NCBI GenBank assembly: GCA_964591245.1
Contig: CAZPZZ010000224.1
Span: forward strand, 1-5,287
DNA length: 5,287 nucleotides
Reading direction: 5' to 3'
DNA from: CAZPZZ01 sp964591245
GTDB taxonomy: Bacteria; Acidobacteriota; Vicinamibacteria; Vicinamibacterales; UBA8438
The notes below the pieces were generated by a model. The model was given only the letters and a program-made list of their open reading frames with translations, ran no database searches and was not told where the DNA came from. Within the stretch, counting starts at the first letter, position 1. Every line of letters starts with the position of its first letter. Below are positions 1-5,287 of the stretch, piece after piece. The position numbers were made by a program, and so were the translations under genes.

Positions 1-1088
1 GCGTCGAACTCAACGGCGTCACCGACCTTGGTGCCCGTTCCGTGAGCTTCCACGAGTTCAACCGTTGCCGGGTCGCCGCCACTCAGGGAGTAGGCATCGC
101 GGAGCGCCCGTGATTGCACGGTCGCGCGAGGGGCGTAGATGCTCTGCGAGCGACCGTCGCTTGACGTGCCGATTCCTCGAATGACCGAGTAGATGCGGTC
201 GCCGTCCCGTTCTGCATCCGCGAGACGCTTGAGCACGACCATACCCAGACCTTCGCCGATGACGGTGCCGTCGGCATCCTTCGAGAATGGCCTGGAGTCA
301 CCTGTCGAGGAGAGTGCTTGGGTCTTGCTGAAGCACATGAACATGAAGATGTCGTTGAGGGCGTCGACGCCGCCAGACAAGACCATGTCCGTCCGTCCGC
401 TCGCTAGCTCGAGCATCGCGAGGTGAATCGCACTGAGTGAGCTGGCGCAGGCCGCATCGACGACGCAGTTCGTGCCTTTGAGGTCAAGTCGATTGGCAAT
501 GCGTCCCGCTACGACGTTTCCAAGGAGGCCGGGAAACGAGTTCTCCTGCCACCCCACGTAGTCGTTGGCGATTCGGTCGACGACTGCTGCTATAACATCG
601 CTCGGTACGCCGGCGTCGCGCATGGCCTGACGCCATTTTGGGTGGCCGAGTCGAGCGCCCAGTGGAATCACCAGTTCTAGGGTGCCAGTAACGCCCAGGA
701 TGACACTCGTGCGCGTGCGGTCGAAGTCGCGGCCTGCGCCATACCCCGCGTCTTCGAGTGCCGCTTTGGCCACGACGAGACCAAGCAATTGTGCCGTGTC
801 GGTTGCTTCGAGAACGGTCGGAGGGATTCCAAATTCAGTGGGATCGAATCCGGTCGGGGCGAGAAATGCACCGCGCCGGCAGTAGGTCAGGTCGGCCTGA
901 CCCGGATCCGGGTCGAAGTAGTCGTCAAGTGACCAGTGCGTGGGGGGGACGTCGGTCACACCATCCTTCGATGTACGGAGTAGGCGCCAGTACTCCCGAA
1001 GCCCTGGAGCACTGGGAAACAGGCACCCCATACCGACGATGGCTATGGGACTCTGCGTAACCGTTTCGTTGTCTCCCGATGGCGCCAA
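1..1088 (-). CDS. pfaA: PfaA-type polyunsaturated fatty acid / secondary-lipid synthase, N-terminal ketosynthase domain (partial, runs off the window)
   Basis: The first 362 codons encode a beta-ketoacyl synthase domain that would catalyse decarboxylative Claisen condensation of a growing acyl chain with malonyl-ACP in a cytosolic iterative synthase. Visible blocks: PIAIVGMGCLFP (14-25), YCRRGAF (69-75), ENSFPGLLGN (182-191), the nucleophile motif DAACASS with Cys214, and EAHGTGT with active-site His349. The second catalytic His lies beyond the edge. YCRRGAF, GTNCVVDAAC and IGTSSDGR match PfaA proteins rather than modular type I PKSs, whose site is usually DTACSSS. PfaA usually has CAGS after the nucleophile, whereas CASS is seen here. 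No ATG or GTG lies between the pfaD stop and the first conserved block. The chosen start is TTG at 1088, with a good Shine-Dalgarno upstream. Known PfaA proteins continue into acyltransferase, tandem ACP, ketoreductase and dehydratase domains, none of them in the window. The neighbouring pfaD supports the call. The final lipid could be EPA, DHA or another product. Confidence 0.88.
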   Translation of the reverse strand, partial: MAPSGDNETVTQSPIAIVGMGCLFPSAPGLREYWRLLRTSKDGVTDVPPTHWSLDDYFDPDPGQADLTYCRRGAFLAPTGFDPTEFGIPPTVLEATDTAQLLGLVVAKAALEDAGYGAGRDFDRTRTSVILGVTGTLELVIPLGARLGHPKWRQAMRDAGVPSDVIAAVVDRIANDYVGWQENSFPGLLGNVVAGRIANRLDLKGTNCVVDAACASSLSAIHLAMLELASGRTDMVLSGGVDALNDIFMFMCFSKTQALSSTGDSRPFSKDADGTVIGEGLGMVVLKRLADAERDGDRIYSVIRGIGTSSDGRSQSIYAPRATVQSRALRDAYSLSGGDPATVELVEAHGTGTKVGDAVEFD

Positions 1089-1095
1089 ATCCGGT

Positions 1096-1102
1096 CTTCC
1101 TC
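1096..1102 (-). promoter_or_regulatory. Ribosome binding site supporting the TTG start of the PfaA-type gene
   Basis: The minus strand reads GAGGAAG here, overlapping the TGA stop of pfaD, with 7 nt between it and the TTG codon at 1088. This is a strong Shine-Dalgarno match at normal spacing. It decides the start, because no ATG or GTG is in frame before the conserved PIAIVGMG block. The position on the pfaD stop suggests that terminating ribosomes re-initiate on the synthase gene. Confidence 0.6.
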
Positions 1103-2783
1103 ATCCTTGCGCAACGAGGGCGGCAAGGTCCGCCCGGTCGCGTGGTACGAACCGCCGTGCTGCGCGAGGCAACGAGACGCCTTGCGCCCGAAGCCACCCT
1201 GCCCGCGCGAGCGCCGCCGCGCCCACGAGTAGGTTCATTCCTATCGTTACGACGTCCCGTCGGTCTGAGGATTCAAGGAACGATCCTCGGACCCATTCGT
1301 TGAACGCGCCGATCGCGGGTCCACACCAGATCTGGTAGTCACCCTTTCTGGATGCCTCACCAGCATTCGCCCAGCGTGACGCCTGGCCGAGATAGGATCG
1401 AAAGACCAGCGCCATGCGGTGCTTGGCATCTCGCTCTGCCCGTGCGACTTGCTCGGGATCACGAACGGCAAAGTAGGCCCGCGTGCTCGCCCATGCCTCG
1501 CTCAATGTTGAGCGGAAGTAATCGCGTTCGAGCGTCTGCCTGGTCGTGGCCGGGATCTCATCCAGAGAAGCATGGGCACGATATAAACGGTACAGATTGC
1601 GAGCACGAACTGCAAACATCGTACCCCACTTGAGGACCTGAACCTGCACACCCATCTCGAACATGTCCGCGGCGGGAGCCATGGTGACATCGGCCTGGCT
1701 CGACCGCGCCAGCATCTCGCGCACCACCGGTGACGTGCCAGCTTCCACGCAAGATTGATTGATCGTCCCTGTCAGCACGAATGCCGCCCCCATCGAGAAG
1801 GCGGCAACGGCCGATTCGGGCGTTGCGATTCCGCCGGCCGCGCCGACACGTAGCGCATCAGAATAACCGTGCTGGGTCTGCATCTCGTCGGCCAGGGCGA
1901 GCATGGTGGGGACCAGGGAGATCGCGGGGCGGTTGTCGGTATGTCCCCCAGAATCAGCTTCTGCCGTGAGGTCCTGTGCAACAGGAATCTCGGCGGCCAT
2001 CGCGGCCTGGCTTGGAGAAATGTGTCCCTCCTCTACGAGAGCCGTCAAGAGATCGCGCGGCGGTGGGGCGAAGAATTTTCTGGCAACCTCGACCCGGGAA
2101 ACCTTGGCGATGATCTTGTTCGGCGTGACAATCTTCCCGTCGGCATCGCGGTGGATGCCAGCGACGCGGTATCGGATGAGCGGGAGGGTAAGTTCGATAT
2201 ACGCCGCGGCACTGACGAGACGTACGCCACGACGCAGGTAGAGTGCGACGATCGCCTCTTCGCCCTGTGGTTCGGCTGGCGTGTGAATGAGGTTGAAACC
2301 GTAGGGGCGGTCGCCAACCTCCCGTTGGATTCGATCGATAGCGGCTTCTACGCGTTCCGGCGAAAGACCGGCGGCACCGAAAAATCCGACCATGCCGCCA
2401 CGGGCCATCGCCTCGACAATTGCTTCCGAGCCGACACCGTTGGCCATCGCGCCGGCCACATACGGGTAGGTCAGGCCATGGGTGGCGCAGAAATTGGAAT
2501 CTCCGAGTTGATCCGGACAGAGCGCCGGGGCATACCCCACGAGCTGGCGCGCCCCGGGGGGCGTCATGCCGGCAGATTCAAGGGTGATTGTGCCACCCTG
2601 AACGACGCCGATCGAGCCATCGACGTCAATAAGCCGGACCGGCGAGGCCACGTGATGGATCGCTCGGGCCACAGCGTCCCCGCCCAGGTCGGGCGTATGG
2701 ACTCCATCTGGTGTCCACCAGCCAAGGACCGATTCTCGGGTCGAAGGCACAGAAACGAGCGAAGGCTTGGCGTGCACGTTCAT
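1101..2783 (-). CDS. pfaD: PfaD-family trans-acting enoyl reductase of a PUFA / secondary-lipid synthase
   Basis: The 560-residue protein is a stand-alone flavoprotein of the nitronate monooxygenase-like TIM-barrel family. In pfa systems it reduces the enoyl intermediate made on the PfaA/PfaC megasynthase, acting in trans in the cytosol. The diagnostic block is GGHTDNRP (279-286), with the conserved His281. A Gly-rich loop, GAAGGIATPES (314-324), and GAAFVLTGTINQ (332-343) fit FMN phosphate binding. GFFGAAGL (133-140) is another family-typical segment. The C-terminal third (about 380-560), with VLKWGTMF, a long helical stretch and YQIWCGPAIGAFNEW (483-497), is characteristic of PfaD and absent from short nitronate monooxygenases. 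Length matches the family (about 540-560). The ATG at 2783 lies 5 nt after the ispH stop and has only a weak AGGCG ribosome site, so translational coupling to ispH is likely. GTG codons 3 and 12 are less likely starts. The protein looks intact. Confidence 0.93.
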   Translation of the reverse strand: MNVHAKPSLVSVPSTRESVLGWWTPDGVHTPDLGGDAVARAIHHVASPVRLIDVDGSIGVVQGGTITLESAGMTPPGARQLVGYAPALCPDQLGDSNFCATHGLTYPYVAGAMANGVGSEAIVEAMARGGMVGFFGAAGLSPERVEAAIDRIQREVGDRPYGFNLIHTPAEPQGEEAIVALYLRRGVRLVSAAAYIELTLPLIRYRVAGIHRDADGKIVTPNKIIAKVSRVEVARKFFAPPPRDLLTALVEEGHISPSQAAMAAEIPVAQDLTAEADSGGHTDNRPAISLVPTMLALADEMQTQHGYSDALRVGAAGGIATPESAVAAFSMGAAFVLTGTINQSCVEAGTSPVVREMLARSSQADVTMAPAADMFEMGVQVQVLKWGTMFAVRARNLYRLYRAHASLDEIPATTRQTLERDYFRSTLSEAWASTRAYFAVRDPEQVARAERDAKHRMALVFRSYLGQASRWANAGEASRKGDYQIWCGPAIGAFNEWVRGSFLESSDRRDVVTIGMNLLVGAAALARAGWLRAQGVSLPRAARRFVPRDRADLAALVAQG

Positions 2784-2788
2784 GTCGC

Positions 2789-3715
2789 CTAGCGCTGCAG
2801 CACCATTGGCAGCTGGAATACCGTGCTCTCTTCAGCCGTTACGCACGGTTCGACGTGTGAGACACCAAGCTGTTCCAGGTGTGTCACGACCTCACGCACG
2901 ACCGAGCTCGGGGTGCTCGCGCCGCCGGTGACGCCGATCTTGGTGACGCCGTGCAGCCAGCCGGTGCTGACGTCCGCGTGGCTATTAATGAGGTGGCTGT
3001 GGATGCCGCGCACGGCTCCAATCTCAACCAATCGGGCGGCGTTGCTGGAGTTTTCTGATCCTACGACCAGGAGCAGTTCGATGCCGCGATCGCACATGGC
3101 TTTGACGGCGTTTTGGCGGTTCTGTGTGGCGTAGCAGATGTCGTCGGCGGGTGGGAGGTGCAGGTCCGAGAATCGCTCGTGCAACGCATCGATGACGTGC
3201 TGTGTATCGTCCATACTAAGCGTGGTCTGTGTCAACACCATCAAGTTTTTGTGCTCAGGAATGTACGACGTGCGGGCCTGTTCAACATTTTCGATCAGCG
3301 TCGTGTGAGCCGGGGAGTGACCCATTGTGCCCTCGACCTCCTCGTGGCCAGCATGGCCGATCAGGAGGATGTGGTAGCCCTCTGCGACAAACCGTTCTAC
3401 CTCCACATGGACCTTGCTGACCAGTGGGCACGTAGCATCGATGACGCGGAGCGAACGCTGCTCGGCCTCCTTGTGCACCGAGGGGCTGACACCGTGGGCG
3501 CTGAACACGACGAGGGCGCCTTCTGGGACCTCGACGAGTTCATTGACGAACACCGCACCTCGATTACGTAACCATCCGACGACGTGCTGGTTATGGACAA
3601 TCTCTTTACGTACGTATACCGGCGCCCCGAAGCGCTCTAGGGCCAACTCGACGATCTGGATCGCGCGATCGACGCCAGCGCAGTAGCAACGCGGGTTTGC
3701 CAACAACAACTCCAT
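2789..3715 (-). CDS. ispH: 4-hydroxy-3-methylbut-2-enyl diphosphate reductase (IspH/LytB)
   Basis: IspH is the last enzyme of the MEP pathway. It reductively converts HMBPP to isopentenyl and dimethylallyl diphosphate with a [4Fe-4S] cluster in the cytosol. The 308-residue protein is full length (E. coli IspH is 316) and collinear with it. The three cluster cysteines are Cys12, Cys96 (DATCPLV) and Cys194 (DDICYAT). Substrate-pocket residues are present: His41 (EIVHNQ), His74 (SAHGVS), His124 and Glu126 (GHAGHEEVEGTMG), Thr165 (TQTTLS), Ser223-Ser224-Asn225 (GSENSSN), and Ser267 (GGAST). The N-terminus MELLLANPR aligns with E. coli MQILLANPR, which fixes the ATG start. One oddity is Cys10 where most homologues have Gly (PRCYC instead of PRGFC). 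It appears to be the first gene of a unit with pfaD and the PfaA-type gene. Whether it is the genome's only ispH cannot be told from this window. Confidence 0.97.
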   Translation of the reverse strand: MELLLANPRCYCAGVDRAIQIVELALERFGAPVYVRKEIVHNQHVVGWLRNRGAVFVNELVEVPEGALVVFSAHGVSPSVHKEAEQRSLRVIDATCPLVSKVHVEVERFVAEGYHILLIGHAGHEEVEGTMGHSPAHTTLIENVEQARTSYIPEHKNLMVLTQTTLSMDDTQHVIDALHERFSDLHLPPADDICYATQNRQNAVKAMCDRGIELLLVVGSENSSNAARLVEIGAVRGIHSHLINSHADVSTGWLHGVTKIGVTGGASTPSSVVREVVTHLEQLGVSHVEPCVTAEESTVFQLPMVLQR

Positions 3716-3940
3716 GACCGGCTCGTGTCCCTCTCTCCCAAAAAGGTCTGCGACAATGCGCCGCGGTACCGTGCGGCTACCATAAGGATACCTTGGTCGC
3801 GGGCAGACGTGGCCTGCGCGACTCTACGTGCCCCAACCCATGGATGTTTCGCCGCAGTAGAACCGCGACGTCTGCATCAGGATTGGGGCGGGTCACAGCC
3901 CGACCAGCAAAGCTATATTGTGGATCAACCGCCTTGAGGG
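3716..3940 (-). promoter_or_regulatory. Intergenic region, presumed promoter/leader of the ispH-pfaD-pfaA unit
   Basis: This 225-nt gap is the only sizeable space upstream of ispH, so the promoter for the three-gene unit is expected here. No convincing -35/-10 pair was found. The best -10-like text is TATCCTTATGGT on the minus strand (3790-3779), without a matching -35. A small dyad, AAGG-ATA-CCTT (3784-3794), overlaps it and could be an operator or coincidence. Two longer-range inverted repeats are also present (GCAGACGT with ACGTCTGC, and GCCCCAA with TTGGGGC). No GC-rich hairpin followed by a T run was seen after the protease stop, so a simple intrinsic terminator is not visible and some read-through from the protease gene is possible. 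The placement rests on layout, not on a recognised motif. Confidence 0.35.
3728..3739 (-). promoter_or_regulatory. Candidate ribosome binding site of ispH
   Basis: The minus strand reads GGGAGAGAGGGA, a purine-rich Shine-Dalgarno-like run ending 12 nt before the ispH ATG at 3715. The spacing is somewhat longer than optimal. No better match lies closer, and the start itself is secured by alignment to E. coli IspH. Confidence 0.45.
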
Positions 3941-5071
3941 CTACCAGCGTGCTGTATCTAGGCTAATGTTGTAGCGGTCGCAGTTCGTTCCACGTGGCAG
4001 GGAGAGGCGCTCGCTCGAGCGTCCGAACGCCGCGAGATTAAATAGATCACCCTGAAAGACAGCGTCGGTGCACTGAACTGCGACCCGTAGTGACACGATG
4101 GGCCTGGGGCTTCGACTGTCGGCGTCGATCTCGACGACGACGCGACCATCGCTCCACACGGTGGCCCTCGCACTGATTTCGACCCAGTGAGCAATATCGG
4201 TCTGGCGATCGGGGTCCTCGAGGGGATCAAGGAGCAATAGCTGACGGCCTGGATCCACCGTGACCGCGAACTGCTGCGACACGTTGAGCCCGAGCATGCC
4301 TTCGACCTGATTGCTCACACAGGTCTCACAGACGGCGATCGTTACGCCCTCGACGGGTAGTCCAGCAAGCCAGAGCCGTTCGATCAGGACGACTGGGGCT
4401 TCGATCTCTCCGTTGGCGGTGCTGAGGGTGACGACCGGACTGTCATCGGGGACCGGTACGCCGAGTGCGGCGAGCGCCGCAGCATTGAGCGTTGTGTACG
4501 TGGCGCCGGTATCAAAGAGCATCCAGAGGTCTTCGGTATGCGCGCCATCGAAGCTCACGGGCACGCGCAAGCTCCGTCCTGCGCCCTCGTAGGGAAGGGC
4601 GATGTCGCCTCCAATCGTCGGGCTGTAGAAGTCGGCCTGGTTGTCGGTGTCCTGGGTCACAGGAAGGGTGGTTGGCGCGGGGGGGCGTCCGGCCAAGAAT
4701 TCGGGGCCAAGTAAGGCACCGGCCCGTTCCCCAAAGCTGGCCCAGTGTTGGACGCGTTCCTCTCCCCACGAGGAGGCGAGAAAGGCGACGCCGGTAGTGA
4801 TCGCGTCACTGCGTTCCCCCGGGAAGTACAGAGGCACTCCGGTCAGAACGAGGATCGGCCACACGCTCAAGCCGATTGCCCAGCCCTCCGGGCGAAGTCG
4901 GAAGAGCCCCGCGATACCGATGATCGGGAGCGTCGAAATGAGAACGGCTGCGACGGTGATTGCCCAGGGCAGTCCTTCTCGGTGCACACCGAGCCCGATC
5001 AGGGTGGAAAACGAGAGCCCCCCGAGACACACGCCCAGCACCCCAAGTGTGACCGAAATGACCGTGCTCAT
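3941..5071 (-). CDS. Membrane-anchored retropepsin-like aspartic protease (clan AA, single-domain type)
   Basis: The 376-residue protein has three hydrophobic segments near the N-terminus (about 4-28, 34-57 and 63-83), then a linker (about 84-150), then a protease domain (about 152-285). The catalytic motif is FDTGATYTTLN with Asp187. A flap-like STANGEIEAPVVLIERLWLAG-type segment (217-237) and GMLGLNVSQQFAVTVD (258-273) follow, as in bacterial retropepsin-like proteins (Pfam Asp_protease_2 / gag-asp_protease group). Only one Asp-Thr-Gly is present, so activity would require a homodimer. Cys248 and Cys251 form a CxxC, and Cys334 and Cys364 lie in a beta-rich C-terminal extension (about 290-376) not assigned to any family. 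Disulphides there would fit a periplasmic location, although topology is inferred. The start is taken at ATG 5071 because the membrane segments begin directly after it; the ribosome site is weak. A longer reading from 5275 adds 68 unremarkable residues. The substrate is unknown, and nothing ties it to the downstream lipid genes except position. Confidence 0.8.
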   Translation of the reverse strand: MSTVISVTLGVLGVCLGGLSFSTLIGLGVHREGLPWAITVAAVLISTLPIIGIAGLFRLRPEGWAIGLSVWPILVLTGVPLYFPGERSDAITTGVAFLASSWGEERVQHWASFGERAGALLGPEFLAGRPPAPTTLPVTQDTDNQADFYSPTIGGDIALPYEGAGRSLRVPVSFDGAHTEDLWMLFDTGATYTTLNAAALAALGVPVPDDSPVVTLSTANGEIEAPVVLIERLWLAGLPVEGVTIAVCETCVSNQVEGMLGLNVSQQFAVTVDPGRQLLLLDPLEDPDRQTDIAHWVEISARATVWSDGRVVVEIDADSRSPRPIVSLRVAVQCTDAVFQGDLFNLAAFGRSSERLSLPRGTNCDRYNISLDTARW

Positions 5072-5287
5072 TGGTAAGAGCTTGCCACGCCTTCTGTCTG
5101 GAAATCCAGAGCGATCGTGAACGGAGACATGGCGAACGGGGTGGGCCTGCGCGAAAATGGTTCCACAATGTCGACGAATTGCAGTGGCGTGTGACCTCTG
5201 CCCGGGGCGCCGGTCCGTGGTTGCCGCGTACAATGCGTTGAATCCTGGAATGGTGACGACAATCGAAGTGTGCACGTCGGGACAGGG
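5072..5287. other. Upstream region of the protease gene, no recognised feature
   Basis: About 216 nt up to the window edge. It stays open in the protease frame from an ATG at 5275, but the translated 68 residues have no signal peptide, membrane segment or recognisable motif, and are rich in Arg and His as expected for chance open frame in GC-rich DNA. No clear promoter, hairpin or repeat was found. It probably holds the protease promoter. Confidence 0.3.

Noticed and set aside
925..1104. ATGA overlap at the pfaD stop (ATG at 1104) as the start of the next gene
   Set aside because: The overlap looks typical of coupled genes, but this frame gives a short Arg-rich peptide ending at 925. The ketosynthase is in a different frame and its conserved start follows the TTG at 1088.
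1869..2792. Long plus-strand open frame of 307 codons antisense to pfaD
   Set aside because: It lies entirely opposite a gene with clear family motifs. Its translation is Arg/Gly/Asp-rich without domains, as expected for an antisense shadow in GC-rich DNA.
3113..3571. Plus-strand open frame of 152 codons antisense to ispH
   Set aside because: It mirrors well-conserved ispH codons, has no recognisable motif, and no ribosome site or neighbouring gene supports it.
3885..3915. Possible intrinsic terminator after the protease gene (CGGG/CCCG with a 6-nt loop on the minus strand)
   Set aside because: The stem is only four base pairs and no T run follows.
3725..3937. 70-codon plus-strand open frame in the gap upstream of ispH
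   Set aside because: It has a GTG start without a convincing ribosome site, no motif, and fills a region expected to be regulatory.
5072..5275. N-terminal extension of the aspartic protease from ATG at 5275
   Set aside because: The 68 added residues have no signal or membrane character, while the first hydrophobic segment begins straight after ATG 5071. The open frame is probably chance.

Overview
The window is a high-GC stretch (roughly 60% by eye) of bacterial DNA in which all four supported genes lie on the minus strand. Read in the direction of transcription, from high to low coordinates, they are: a membrane-anchored retropepsin-like aspartic protease (5071-3941), ispH (3715-2789), pfaD (2783-1101), and the N-terminal 362 codons of a PfaA-type polyketide/fatty-acid synthase (1088 to the window edge). 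No tRNA, rRNA, CRISPR array or insertion sequence was seen.

The core is the front end of a pfa-type 'secondary lipid' synthase, the iterative PKS/FAS system best known for making EPA, DHA and other polyunsaturated fatty acids. PfaD is the free-standing flavin enoyl reductase, recognised by its GGHTDNRP motif. The following gene begins with a ketosynthase that resembles PfaA far more than ordinary modular PKS ketosynthases: it has the YCRRGAF, ENSFPGLLGN, GTNCVVDAACASS and TSSDGR blocks. The order pfaD then pfaA differs from the pfaABCD order of marine gammaproteobacteria. From general knowledge it recalls myxobacterial clusters, where the PfaD homologue comes first. The rest of PfaA (acyltransferase, tandem ACPs, ketoreductase, dehydratase) and any PfaC homologue would lie below position 1, so the product cannot be told from this window.

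ispH, the last enzyme of the MEP isoprenoid pathway, is only 5 nt upstream of pfaD. pfaD is 12 nt upstream of the synthase gene and in the same frame. These three genes probably form one transcription unit, fed from the 225-nt gap at 3716-3940. The arrangement puts isoprenoid precursor synthesis and unusual-lipid synthesis under one promoter. The protease gene upstream is probably separate, and no functional link to the lipid genes is visible.

The organism is probably Gram-negative: it has an E. coli-like IspH, a pfa locus, and a protease with three membrane segments and a cysteine-containing domain probably outside the membrane. Gene order and GC fit Myxococcota or a related deltaproteobacterial-grade lineage, but this is a weak inference, since pfa clusters are spread across many phyla.
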